A stretch of 50,629 nucleotides of DNA from JBNJEM01 sp051745935. Its GTDB lineage: Bacteria; Planctomycetota; Planctomycetia; Pirellulales; Pirellulaceae. A model generated the notes under the pieces. The model searched no databases. It saw nothing but the letters and a program-made list of their open reading frames with translations, and was not told where the DNA came from. The stretch covers positions 1 through 50,629 of the forward strand of contig JBNJEM010000002.1 of the NCBI GenBank assembly GCA_051745935.1, read 5' to 3'. Shown piece by piece: positions 8,887 to 17,945 of the stretch. Position 1 is the first letter of the stretch; each line of letters starts with the position of its first letter. The translations under genes and the position numbers were made by a program.

Positions 8887-10095
8887 TCCGTGTTGATCCG
8901 CCAATGCCAAACGGGCCCGTACCGGCGGGTGATCATGCATGAAGAATACTTCCAACGGATGTGGATCGGGATCGGCTTTATTGAGCCGCGCCAGCTTGCT
9001 GAACGCGGATCGATAAGCCTGGACATTGCCCGTGAGTTGAAGGGCATAATGGTCACAGGCGGTTTCGAAACGCCGCCCCAGAGCATTTCGCAGGGGACTC
9101 AAAATCAACGACAATAAAGTAATGGTGAACAGAATCATCGGCAAAGCATGAACGGGAACGGCGTTGTAGTCGTAGGTCCAGCTTCCCGCCGATGCTCGCA
9201 CCCAGCCAACCAAAACCTGGTCGCAGAGATAGAAACCAAGCATGCTGTAGACCAACCCGAGAAGAATGATTTTCGTGATGTGATGAAAGACGTGATGTCC
9301 GATTTCATGAGCGAACACGACTTCAATTTCCTCGGGCGTGAAACGATCGAGCAACGTATCTCCCAAAATCACCCGGCGGGTGCGCCCCAAACCAGCCAGG
9401 ACCGCGTTGGCCTTGACGGTTTCGGAACTCAGTTTCATCCGAAAGATGCCTTCAATATGCAAAGAGGTTCCCGCCGCCAGCCGCTCCAGCCGCTCCCTCA
9501 GTTGCTCGTCGTCCAACCGCTCCACTTTGTAAAACAAGGGTAGAATCAACACCGGAAGTAATTGGCCGAGCAGGATGGTGACCGCGAAGGTGGCCAACGC
9601 GGCAATCAGCCACCACCAGGGCCCTGTCCACCAGATGATGGCGAACAGTCCCAGAACCATGATCAGCCCAAAAAGGAGCGTCAATACGTTCCGCAGCACG
9701 TACCGCCCCAGCCAGCGACCAAAACTCTGGCGGCTCAGTTTGTATCGGTGCTCGAGAACGAAACCGGAGTAGAACGAAAGTGGAAAGGAAACGGCGTAAT
9801 GCAGAGCCATGATGATGAAATAAAAGGTTGCAAGGCGAACCCAGCGATCGCCCATCATCGGCCAGTCTTGCAGCCACTGATCAATCACCATCGCGCCCCA
9901 AAAGGCCATGATGCCCAGGTAAACCAGATCGACCCCCATGTCGAACAATGTACACTGCAGCTCCCGGCGTCCATACGCCTTGGACTCCGCCAGCTGGTCT
10001 CTCGACATCACCTGGTCCGGGCCCCGCCCCTGATCCAGGCCACCCGATTCGGTGGAGGGGGATGAATCAGCATCGGCGGCATGTTTGTCAATCAT
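8869..10095 (-). CDS. M48 family (Ste24/CAAX prenyl protease-like) membrane zinc protease
   Basis: Integral-membrane metalloprotease. The zinc-binding HEIGHH sits at about residues 263-268 and the downstream glutamate (FETACDHYAL, about 345) matches the third zinc ligand. Several hydrophobic helices precede (about 60-185) and follow the motif, as in Ste24. The frame is open further upstream to 10209, but the ATG at 10095 follows AAGGGA at good spacing and is preferred, giving 408 residues. The protein may act on membrane or exported proteins; bacterial substrates are mostly unknown. The last few codons (after LADQH) and the stop lie inside the 100-bp repeat at 8784-8886, so the native C-terminus may have been slightly altered. 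Confidence 0.88.
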   Translation of the reverse strand: MIDKHAADADSSPSTESGGLDQGRGPDQVMSRDQLAESKAYGRRELQCTLFDMGVDLVYLGIMAFWGAMVIDQWLQDWPMMGDRWVRLATFYFIIMALHYAVSFPLSFYSGFVLEHRYKLSRQSFGRWLGRYVLRNVLTLLFGLIMVLGLFAIIWWTGPWWWLIAALATFAVTILLGQLLPVLILPLFYKVERLDDEQLRERLERLAAGTSLHIEGIFRMKLSSETVKANAVLAGLGRTRRVILGDTLLDRFTPEEIEVVFAHEIGHHVFHHITKIILLGLVYSMLGFYLCDQVLVGWVRASAGSWTYDYNAVPVHALPMILFTITLLSLILSPLRNALGRRFETACDHYALQLTGNVQAYRSAFSKLARLNKADPDPHPLEVFFMHDHPPVRARLALADQHGYTGRG

Positions 10096-10212
10096 CACGG
10101 TCCCTTGAGAATTTGCCCGCTTAGCCGTTGACCAATCCATGAGGCCTGAAAACGCGTGTATTGTATGAGGTGCATGGCCCCGTCGCGACCCCGCCTTCGT
10201 GCTTCCCAAGGA

Positions 10213-10467
10213 TCACCCGGAGAGCTTCTCCACGGTCTTGGCGACCAGCTCCGGCTTGTCGGATGCAACCAAGTGATCGATTTGCGATTTCTTGACCCCC
10301 AGCTTGGCCAAATGCCCGGACAAGTGTTCCCAGCATCGCTTTCGCTTCTTGCCCTCGGATAAGTACAGTTCCGTGATCAGTTCCTGAGCTCGTTGCAGTG
10401 CGATCGCGTCGCGGTTTTCATAATAATTCTTTATGACTTTTTGCTGATACCTGGACTGGTTTTTCAC
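10213..10467 (-). CDS. Small conserved basic protein of unknown function
   Basis: About 84 residues, beginning VKNQSRYQQKVIKNYYENRD. I prefer the GTG at 10467, which follows GAGG eight bases upstream; the frame also continues to a TTG at 10515. The protein is predicted all-helical, with many K, R, Q and E residues and a hydrophobic periodicity, and no membrane segment or Cys/His cluster. I recall similar short planctomycete proteins starting MVKNQSRYQQ, but no function is known to me. It lies about 118 bp upstream of the M48 protease gene on the same strand and could be cotranscribed with it. Confidence 0.7.
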   Translation of the reverse strand: MKNQSRYQQKVIKNYYENRDAIALQRAQELITELYLSEGKKRKRCWEHLSGHLAKLGVKKSQIDHLVASDKPELVAKTVEKLSG

Positions 10468-11070
10468 GGCATTATCCTCGAGATCGGAATATCGGTATGG
10501 TTTGGCGGTGTGCAATCAACGAGTCACGGCGGCCCATCCCCTCGCTCGGCCGGTGCGTGCATGCGGCGATGGGCCACCCGCAACGCCTCTGTAAGTGATC
10601 GGCAAAACCACGGCCTCACTCTAAGTTCACACTCACATGTTGTCCATGCTGTAACCGGAGCGGCGCTACGGGCACGTTCCAACCAGGCCCTCGTGCCCCG
10701 CCCATCCGCCGTTTCCCCTGTCCGCGTGACCGCCATCTTCGAGCCAGCCGCCACGTGCGGGGGGCTTTTCCATCCGCGCTCAACCACCGATTCCCGTGGC
10801 CCGCGCCGGTTACGATGGAGCCGTTCCCGTCTAGACGCCTGCTCGCGACCGTGTTACGATGCCCTGCGCGAGAGGGGCCTGCGTGGGAGGGTTCATGAGA
10901 CCTTCGCGGCGGCGGGTTGCTTTGCCGGGAAACCTCCCTGGGCTGGAACTCCCTGAAGCCATGACAAAACCACTCAGGTACCCTCTTTCCCAGGGATGTT
11001 TGGGAGGGGGGAAGCACGTTTCGTGACGGGCCGCAAAAGTAGGCTGTAAAAGCATGGGGCGTTTTGAGCC
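10468..11070. other. Divergent intergenic gap upstream of glnB
   Basis: About 600 bp between two divergent genes. No protein-like frame is present. It contains one copy of the 85-bp repeat (10956-11042), which ends about 30 bp before the glnB start. No clear -35/-10 or sigma54 promoter could be made out for glnB. Confidence 0.5.
10956..11042 (+). repeat. 85-bp dispersed repeat, copy 1
   Basis: Aligns over its whole length with 49694-49776, and its second half with 14905-14950, 34405-34452 and (inverted) 33226-33284. The shared landmarks are ATGACAAAACC near the start and a TTTGTCACGGGCTGTAAA-like end (here CGTTTCGTGACGGGC). Confidence 0.6.
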
Positions 11071-11403
11071 GTGAAACAAGTTGTCGCCATCGTGAAACCC
11101 TTTCTGGCGGAAAAGGTTCTGGAGAGTCTCCGTCGAGCCCCCCTCGAGGCGCTGATGGTGCGCGAAGTCAAGGGATTCGGACGACAAAAAAGCTATCTGG
11201 ATCAGTATGGGGACAGCGAGTATTCACACACTTTTCTGCCGAAGATCGAGATCTCATTGTGGGTGGAGGATCACCGCTGCGAAGAAATCCTTCGCAAAAT
11301 CGTGGACGTGGCGCGCACCGGCCGGATCGGTGATGGAAAGATCCTCGTGATGTCGATCTCGCGGTTCGAAGCCATCGAAGAGGGGCAGGAAACGGAAGTT
11401 TGA
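11071..11403 (+). CDS. glnB: PII nitrogen regulatory protein
   Basis: Small trimeric signal protein that senses 2-oxoglutarate, ATP/ADP and glutamine status and controls nitrogen enzymes. The 110-residue length, the VKGFGRQKSY segment, the T-loop and the C-loop (RTGRIGDGKI) are all typical. Tyr51, the uridylylation site, is present in SEYSHTFLPK, so control by GlnD is possible. The start is GTG at 11071, with only a weak ribosome binding site. The gene converges with glnE, which encodes the adenylyltransferase that PII regulates; no amtB or glnA is next to it, so I cannot separate GlnB from GlnK by context. Confidence 0.93.
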   Translation: MKQVVAIVKPFLAEKVLESLRRAPLEALMVREVKGFGRQKSYLDQYGDSEYSHTFLPKIEISLWVEDHRCEEILRKIVDVARTGRIGDGKILVMSISRFEAIEEGQETEV

Positions 11404-11468
11404 ACGAGGGGCGGCGACTTGTCCACTGAATCGCCGTCACCGAGTCTCGCGAAATCAGGCTCAGTCAT

Positions 11469-14400
11469 TCACGGTGTCACGTCCGTCTCGGATGCCGCCG
11501 CGAACATCCGCTGAAAACACTCGCGGTTTTGTTGCCGGAACCGGTGGCAGTCCTTGACGAGTTGTTGGGCGTTGTTCCAGCCGGCGAGGAAGGCTAGTTT
11601 GTCAAGTTCCAGCTGATCGGTGGGCAAATCGTGCCGGGCGGCGGTATTCATCAAGCGCAGGCCGGATTCAACGCTTCTTAGGAATTGGTAGGAGCGACCG
11701 AGTTGCCGCGCATCCGCCTCGCTCAACACGCCGGCCCGCTCGAGCGCGCCGATGGCCTCGAGCGTTCCTGGCACAAGCACGGCGGGGGTCTCGCAAGCGT
11801 GTTTGAGTTGGAGCATTTGCACGATGAATTCGATATCGACTGTTCCGCCAACGCCGCGTTTCAGATTACGTTCCGACGCCTGCCGTTGCATGCGCAACCG
11901 CATCTGATGGATCGCGTTGGCGTTTTCCGGGCGCCAAGGGTTGTCGATAATGATTCGATGCACGGCGTTCATGGCGCGGCTCGCCGAACCATGGGAATCG
12001 AAAACGGGACGCGCCTTGCAGAGCGCCTGGCGTTCCCACAACTGTCCAGGACCATCCGCGAAATACCGTTGGAACTCATCCAGCGACACGGCTAGTGAAC
12101 CGCTTCTGCCACTTGGTCGAAGTCGCGGATCGACTTCGTACAGCCGGCCGTGCGGACCGATCTTGGTTATCTGCTTGATGATCCGCTGGCCGAGCTGGCT
12201 GAAGAAATGTTGATTGGTGGTACCCGCGCCGCGACCCGCCTTCTGGTGTTCCGTCTGGCCATCGGAGTCGAAGAGGAAAAGCACGTCCAAATCACTATGA
12301 TAGTTGGGTTCCCGGCCTCCCAGTTTTCCCAGAGCCAGAATCGTCCAACCGCATGGATGCTTTGCCTGTTCCCCCTCTCCCGTCACCGGTAGCCCATGCC
12401 GTTTGACCAGCCGGTCGAACTCGCGCCGGGCGATTTCCCGCAAGCAGACTTCCGCGATATCAGACAGCGCCCGATGGCACTCCTGTAAGTCATCCTTACC
12501 GAGCAAGTCACGGACCCCCACTCGCAAGTGCTGCGAACTCTTGAAACTATGCAGCATTGGATCGATGTCCTCCGCGCCGCGGCACAGCTCGTCGAGCATT
12601 TCCCGCAGATCCTCACGCGAGGGCAACCGGTCCAAGATCAATGAATCCATCAGTTCATCGATCATGCCCGGGTTACTCGTGAGGATTTCGGACAAGTAGG
12701 GGCTAAAAGCGCACAGCCGCACGTACAATTCGAGCGAGGGGGGGCTGGAGCTGAACAGCTCCCACAGGACCTCTTTTCCTCCGAGCGAATCGCTGACTTT
12801 TCCGAGATTGATGAGCGTCGCGTCGGGGTCTGGAGTCTCCGAGATGGCGGCAAGCAATTGGGGAGCAATGGACGCGAGAAAATGGCGAGTCCGGCGGGTG
12901 GACAAGAACGAGACCTGCTCGCGAGTCAACGACATAAGATTGTCATATGCCGCCGGAATGTTTCGAAAGTTATATCGCCGCAGACAACGCTGGATGGCCG
13001 TGTCATCAGGTTGAGGGGCAAGCACCAAATCGGTTTCCACCGCCGTCTCCGGATCGTCCATGAATGCGTCGTGGAGCAGGTGGTCAAGTATCCTTCGGTT
13101 CAGACTCGTCCGCTCGCGCAGGTCCTGCTTGAATTGTTTGAGCGGAGACTCCCCACCTTGCTCGGAATACCCCATGCGAATCGCCAACCGCCCCAATTCC
13201 CCATCGTCGTCGGGGAGCGTGTGGGTTTGAAGATCAAACATGATCTGCAGTCGATGTTCAATCTTGCGCAGAAAGCGATAGTTCTCCTCCAGAATATTGC
13301 GTTCCTGCATCGTCAGGCAACCAACCTTCTCCAGTCGCATGATCGCCTGAAGCGTGTTGCCGGTTCGTACCTCCTTCAAGTCGCCGCCATTGAGCAACTG
13401 CAGGAACTGGATCGCGAATTCAATGTCCCTAATCCCTCCCTCGCCCGTTTTCAAATTACGCTCATCCCCGCCTTCCAACTCCGCGCGATTCTCGATTCGT
13501 CTCTTGAGCGCCTTGATCCCGGCAATGTCGGCTCCGCTCAAATACCGGCGGTATATCCAGGGTTCCAACTGGTCCAAAAACGAGACGCCAAGATCGATGT
13601 CGCCGGCGACCGGGCGAGCCTTGACAAACGCCTGGCGTTCCCAGGTTCGTCCGGACACGTCGTAGTAGCGGAGGGCACTCATGTAATCCCGGACCACTGG
13701 CCCTTGGTCCCCATCGGGACGCAACCGCAGATCAACACGGTACGACGTCCCGAAGATTGTCGATTCGGTCAGCAGTTTGACGACATGCTGAGCCAAACGG
13801 TCGAAAAACTCGCTGTTCCCGATCGGCCGCTCCCCATCCGTCTTCCCCCCTTCATCCGAAAGAAAGATCAGGTCGATGTCGCTGGAGTAATTGAGTTCGA
13901 GGCCCCCGAGCTTTCCCAGTGCCAGCACCACGAAGCGAGCCCGCCGGTGGTCGGGTAGCCGCGGGACACCTCGTTTGGCCACTTGAAATGTCCAGGCCGA
14001 TTGAACGGCTGCTTCAATAATCGCGTCCGCCAAAAACGAGATCTGGGCCGTGACCGTCTCCAAATCCTGTCCCCGGACGATGTCACCGTAGGCGATGCGA
14101 AGGATCTCTCGATGACGATAACCACTCAGGATCTTGGTGATAATTCGAATGTCGTCAATCGAAGCCACGCTCGCGCGGATATCTTCCGTCAAGGCCGCCC
14201 GCGACACCGGTTGCCCCTCGGTGAGCCGCAATAAGTCAAAAGCTTCCGGGTCCCGTACGAGCCAATCAGCCAGAAACTGGCTGGTCGCCAGGATGCGCAG
14301 CAAGGTCGGCAAAGCCTGCTCATCGCGCTCGAACAACGATCCAATCGAAAGCGGATTCCGGGTTGCCGCGATGAAACGGTCAAAATTGTTGAGTGCCCGG

Positions 14401-14597
14401 TCCGGGTCGCTGACATGGGGCAAGAACCGTTCCAGCTGACCACAGATAACGGCTAGCAAATCGAGCGTGATCCCGGATCGAGCAATTCTATTGAGGTTCC
14501 CGTTCGCCCGTTCCGTGTTCTCCACGCCCAACGACGCCAACCAAGCCTCCGCGACCGGTGGCTTGTTGAGAAACTCAACTACACAGTCAATGTCCAT
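11469..14597 (-). CDS. glnE: Bifunctional glutamine synthetase adenylyltransferase/deadenylase
   Basis: Adds and removes AMP on glutamine synthetase in answer to PII and glutamine. At 1042 residues it has the full two-domain layout: an N-terminal deadenylase nucleotidyltransferase domain with LGKLGGLELNYSSDIDLIF (about 228-245) and a C-terminal adenylylating domain with LGKLGGREPNYHSDLDVLF (around 770), each followed by an RLRPxG-type element (DLRLRPDGDQG; DPRLRPSGRSG) and helical bundles. Both catalytic aspartate pairs are intact, so both activities are expected. It starts at ATG 14597 and ends 65 bp from the convergent glnB stop; the two are likely functional partners. Confidence 0.96.
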   Translation of the reverse strand: MDIDCVVEFLNKPPVAEAWLASLGVENTERANGNLNRIARSGITLDLLAVICGQLERFLPHVSDPDRALNNFDRFIAATRNPLSIGSLFERDEQALPTLLRILATSQFLADWLVRDPEAFDLLRLTEGQPVSRAALTEDIRASVASIDDIRIITKILSGYRHREILRIAYGDIVRGQDLETVTAQISFLADAIIEAAVQSAWTFQVAKRGVPRLPDHRRARFVVLALGKLGGLELNYSSDIDLIFLSDEGGKTDGERPIGNSEFFDRLAQHVVKLLTESTIFGTSYRVDLRLRPDGDQGPVVRDYMSALRYYDVSGRTWERQAFVKARPVAGDIDLGVSFLDQLEPWIYRRYLSGADIAGIKALKRRIENRAELEGGDERNLKTGEGGIRDIEFAIQFLQLLNGGDLKEVRTGNTLQAIMRLEKVGCLTMQERNILEENYRFLRKIEHRLQIMFDLQTHTLPDDDGELGRLAIRMGYSEQGGESPLKQFKQDLRERTSLNRRILDHLLHDAFMDDPETAVETDLVLAPQPDDTAIQRCLRRYNFRNIPAAYDNLMSLTREQVSFLSTRRTRHFLASIAPQLLAAISETPDPDATLINLGKVSDSLGGKEVLWELFSSSPPSLELYVRLCAFSPYLSEILTSNPGMIDELMDSLILDRLPSREDLREMLDELCRGAEDIDPMLHSFKSSQHLRVGVRDLLGKDDLQECHRALSDIAEVCLREIARREFDRLVKRHGLPVTGEGEQAKHPCGWTILALGKLGGREPNYHSDLDVLFLFDSDGQTEHQKAGRGAGTTNQHFFSQLGQRIIKQITKIGPHGRLYEVDPRLRPSGRSGSLAVSLDEFQRYFADGPGQLWERQALCKARPVFDSHGSASRAMNAVHRIIIDNPWRPENANAIHQMRLRMQRQASERNLKRGVGGTVDIEFIVQMLQLKHACETPAVLVPGTLEAIGALERAGVLSEADARQLGRSYQFLRSVESGLRLMNTAARHDLPTDQLELDKLAFLAGWNNAQQLVKDCHRFRQQNRECFQRMFAAASETDVTP

Positions 14598-14667
14598 GCG
14601 TCACATGTTTCAACGAATTCAGAGATCCATTTACAGCCGGTAATAAACCCCAGCATGGCAAGGAAGC

Positions 14668-14718
14668 GTGATGCCACGCGGCTCGTCCCGTGGTCATTCA
14701 CGTTCCGCGGCACGCAAC
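14668..14718 (+). repeat. Partial copy of the palindromic element found at 49490-49604
   Basis: ATGCCACGCGGCTCGTCCCG followed by TGGTCATTCACGTTC matches one arm and inner flank of the 49490-49604 element with few mismatches. The other arm is missing. Confidence 0.5.
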
Positions 14719-14904
14719 CAGCCACGCCGCTACATCTCACCTTGCGTTAAGCCTAGCAGCACCTTCTCGAAAAACAAAACCCCCTTTGTTTGCCGGCGGG
14801 AAAATGGGGCCACGGGAAGGAGGAAAGGCCATTGGACATTGGCTGCGCGGCCCTTGGCGTTCGGGAAGAACCGACGCCGCCGTTCATGTTTCCCGGCATT
14901 CAGG

Positions 14905-14950
14905 GCCTTTTGGAAGCGAAAGCCAGGCTTTGTTACCGGTCGTAAACCGC
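14905..14950 (+). repeat. 85-bp dispersed repeat, half copy
   Basis: TTTTGGAAGCGAAAGCCAGG followed by CTTTGTTACCGGTCGTAAA corresponds to the second half of the element at 10956-11042 and 49694-49776. Confidence 0.5.
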
Positions 14951-15047
14951 TCCAAACAAACCAGAACCCTGGCGGTTACCACTGCCGGGGTTCTCGTTTG
15001 TTTGGTTTGGCTCAAGAAAACCCGCCGCCGCTGGGAGGCGAATGGGG

Positions 15048-16610
15048 TTAGTCGAGGAAGCCGACCAGTTCCTGGCTGCGGCAGGGTTGTTGCAGCTTGC
15101 GAACCGCCTTCGCCTCGATCTGGCGAATGCGTTCCCGGGTTACTTGAAAAATATGACCAACTTCTTCCAGCGTGTAGCTGTAACCATCCCCGAGGCCATA
15201 ACGCAACTTCACGATCTCGCGTTCCCGATAACTTAATGTCTTGAGAACTTTATTGATCCGCCGCCGAAGCATTTCCTGGGAGGCACCAATCGACGGACTC
15301 TCCGCCGCCCCATCCGGAAGGAGGTCGCCGAAATGGCTGTCCTCGCTGTTGCCGACGGGCCGATCCAAGCTGATCGGGTACCGGCTCATCGCCAAGACGC
15401 GTCGCGCTTCGTCGACGGTGGTGTAAGCCCGCCGAGCCGTTTCTTCCAGCGTGGGTTCGCGCCCCAATTCCTGAATCAACTTGCGGGACACGCTCCGCAC
15501 CCGCGACATCGTTTCCACCATGTGCACTGGAATCCGAATGGTGCGGCTCTGGTCCGCCACCGCCCGGGTGATGGCCTGCCGGATCCACCATGTCGCATAG
15601 GTGCAGAACTTGAAACCCCGGCGGTATTCGAATTTGTCGACGGCCCGCATCAAACCGGCGTTCCCCTCCTGGATCAAATCGAGGAAGCTGAGTCCCCGGT
15701 TCCGGTATTTCTTGGCAATCGACACCACCAACCGCAAATTGCCTTCCGACAATTCCTGCTTCGCCTGCTGATACGCCGTGTACACGCGTCTCAAAGAGCA
15801 AACGCGGTTTCGCAGACTGGTCGGAGTTTCCTGGGCGACCAGCAGAATGCGGCGATACTCCGCCAACAACGCTTCGTAATCCACCCCCGGCGTCCGCTTC
15901 CGCTTCTCGCCGTCCAACTGCGCCTTGAGCCGGTCTACGCGGCGGCTGAATTCCTCCAACGTGCGAATCATCGGTTCGATCCGTTGTGTCCGCAAGCCCA
16001 ACTCTTCGATCAATCGCACGCAACGCCGGCGGCGTCGCCCCAGCCGACGCCACGCGCCGTGGCGAGTGCTCTTGCGTTCGGATTTGCTTAACGCAATCCG
16101 GTAGTCACGGCGGTTGCGCCGCAACAAAACATCCAGGGTTTCCAGATTGTGCGGCAGCCGCCCCAGAATCTGTTCCTTCTCAAGGTGATCGGTCACGGAA
16201 ACCTGCACGGTGCGGTCGAAGGGGAGCTCCCCTTGATGGACGCGCTTGAGAATCTTATACGCGGCTTGAATCACATAATCACATTCCAGCAGTGTGCCGC
16301 GAAAACGACGACGCGTGACTTCAATCTTCTTGGCAAGCCGAATTTCTTCCTGACGCGTCAATAAGGGAATTTCACCCATTTGGGTCAGATACATGCGCAC
16401 CGGATCATCGGACCACGATTCGTCATCTTCAATCTCCAACACGTCCATGTCGACCGCCGCGGAGTCACTATCCCCGTCCACTGGCGGTGACTCGTCCAGG
16501 TTCGCATCCTCCGCTACCCCCGAAGCACCACTCGACAACCTTCCAAAACCGTCCTCGTCGTCCGTAGTCCGCGCTGCATCTTCGAATTCATCCAGGAGGG
16601 TATCGTACAA
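15048..16610 (-). CDS. rpoD: RNA polymerase primary sigma factor (sigma70/SigA type)
   Basis: Housekeeping sigma factor, 520 residues. An acidic N-terminal tail of about 65 residues replaces region 1.1; region 1.2 is at about 68-100; a non-conserved, very basic stretch at 160-240 (with GRRRRR at 191-196) separates it from region 2 at about 286-355. Region 2.3/2.4 (FKFCTYATWWIRQAITRAVADQ in two parts, 334-354) recognises and melts the -10; region 3 is at 356-440; region 4 with the HTH (YTLEEVGHIFQVTRERIRQI, 479-498) reads the -35. The start is TTG at 16610 after AGGAG seven bases upstream; an in-frame stop lies just before. The LDRPVGNSEDSHFGDLLPDG segment is characteristic of planctomycetes. 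Confidence 0.95.
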   Translation of the reverse strand: MYDTLLDEFEDAARTTDDEDGFGRLSSGASGVAEDANLDESPPVDGDSDSAAVDMDVLEIEDDESWSDDPVRMYLTQMGEIPLLTRQEEIRLAKKIEVTRRRFRGTLLECDYVIQAAYKILKRVHQGELPFDRTVQVSVTDHLEKEQILGRLPHNLETLDVLLRRNRRDYRIALSKSERKSTRHGAWRRLGRRRRRCVRLIEELGLRTQRIEPMIRTLEEFSRRVDRLKAQLDGEKRKRTPGVDYEALLAEYRRILLVAQETPTSLRNRVCSLRRVYTAYQQAKQELSEGNLRLVVSIAKKYRNRGLSFLDLIQEGNAGLMRAVDKFEYRRGFKFCTYATWWIRQAITRAVADQSRTIRIPVHMVETMSRVRSVSRKLIQELGREPTLEETARRAYTTVDEARRVLAMSRYPISLDRPVGNSEDSHFGDLLPDGAAESPSIGASQEMLRRRINKVLKTLSYREREIVKLRYGLGDGYSYTLEEVGHIFQVTRERIRQIEAKAVRKLQQPCRSQELVGFLD

Positions 16611-17945
16611 CTCAGTACTCCTACACTAAGCCCAATAAACGGAGACAATCGCCGGATCCGAATGGGGACGACCAACATCACCTCGGCATAAACCCACCTC
16701 GCCAGACTGAAGGCGTGCTCTCGATGACATCTTCACGCCATCCCCCCTTGCGATCTTCCCGTCTCGAAGGAGACAACGCGAGATCAATTGGCCACGGCCC
16801 AGCCATGGCGAAAGCAAGTCACATAATTCTACCACCCGTGAAGTGGCTGTCGCCCGTTGCTGGACATTTGGTAAGAAATTGCGCCTGCAAAAACAATGAA
16901 GATGCCAACGAAACCTACTTAGGCCGCCTGTCTTTCCTCTGTCCAAATCGGAGCCTAACACGAACGCGCGGCGAAAGCAAGTTTCTTGATGATTTCCGGC
17001 CTTGGGCTCAAACCGGAGGAAGGGACTGGCCCGCTTCGGGGTGCCGCGTGGGACACGCCGCTTCAGAGTCTCTTGCCCACCCTGAACCAGAGACCGCTCA
17101 GCCGTCGACAGCCCACGAATCGGAATGCACCGTTGGCCGCTTTGTTGCGTACTCGCTTACTCATCCGCGGCCCCTCTCTGTTGTACTATCCCATTTCCAA
17201 CGCCGCCCGGATTCAGCGGGACGTTAGTGTCCGGAGGCTAACGCTCCCCACCCCTCACATGCTCGGTCGGCGGATACTACTCTAGAATTGTATTCGTGCC
17301 ACGATAATCGTCTAGTGTCGCGAAGCAGTTGCCCTGTCAATTCCAGCCGAGACACCTCCGGCCCCGCTTCCTCCTAAACGCCGGGCAAGCCATGAGAGGG
17401 AGCAGACGCTGCTCACCAGTCGCCCAACCCCAACGCTCCCCGCAGCGGCCATTTTTCGCTGTAAAGGACGGCGAGCTCATACGTTGCGACTTTTGGCCGT
17501 CGGCCGCCGCGCAACGCCACCTCGCGCGCTGCGCAAGCCCCTTTTCAAACCGTTGTCGCCCGGGGTAGCCATAACTACAGGCGGCTAAAGGGTTACGAGT
17601 TTTGAAATCCGGTGGCATTTTGTTTTCCGGCCCTCCTAAAGGCGGCGGGGCCGCCAACCAAATAGGGATACCGCTGAAAGGGGGGGGCTTAGGTGCCCGC
17701 CATTCGCGCGAAGATCTCGACAGCGGATAAGAGCCCGGAATCAGGAGGGCGCCCTCCAGACGCGTCGCTCCAGCCGCCGCGCGCCGGCGGAGGCCCAACG
17801 GCTGGCGAGCCCCTCTGGTCCCGATGGAATCCGGGGGTCCGAAATCCTTGCCGCCAAAATGGGGACAGGTTAGTATAAGAGGGCACCATGTGGGCATTTG
17901 TTCGCTGCGTTCGAACGTATCTAGCCGAAGGATGGACGAATCACC
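16611..17945. other. 1.3-kb intergenic region between divergent rpoD and SDR genes
   Basis: Unusually long stretch without a recognisable gene. Two long open frames (16715-17227 on plus, 17337-17897 on minus) have compositions rich in R, P, S and A, no family likeness and no ribosome binding site. A short GC hairpin (GGCGGCGGGGCCGCC) is at about 17641-17656. The rpoD promoter and that of the downstream dehydrogenase should both be here, but I could not identify a confident pair of hexamers. Confidence 0.45.

Larger units (their letters stand above)
14598..15047. other. Intergenic gap with two repeat scraps
   Basis: 450 bp between glnE (start) and rpoD (end), both on the minus strand. It carries a relative of the 49490-49604 palindromic element at 14668-14718 and of the 85-bp repeat family at 14905-14950. 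No gene seen, and no clear terminator for rpoD. Confidence 0.5.

Noticed and set aside
17337..17897. Minus-strand frame of 186 codons upstream of the SDR gene
   Set aside because: Composition dominated by P, R, G and A, no ribosome binding site, no recognisable domain.
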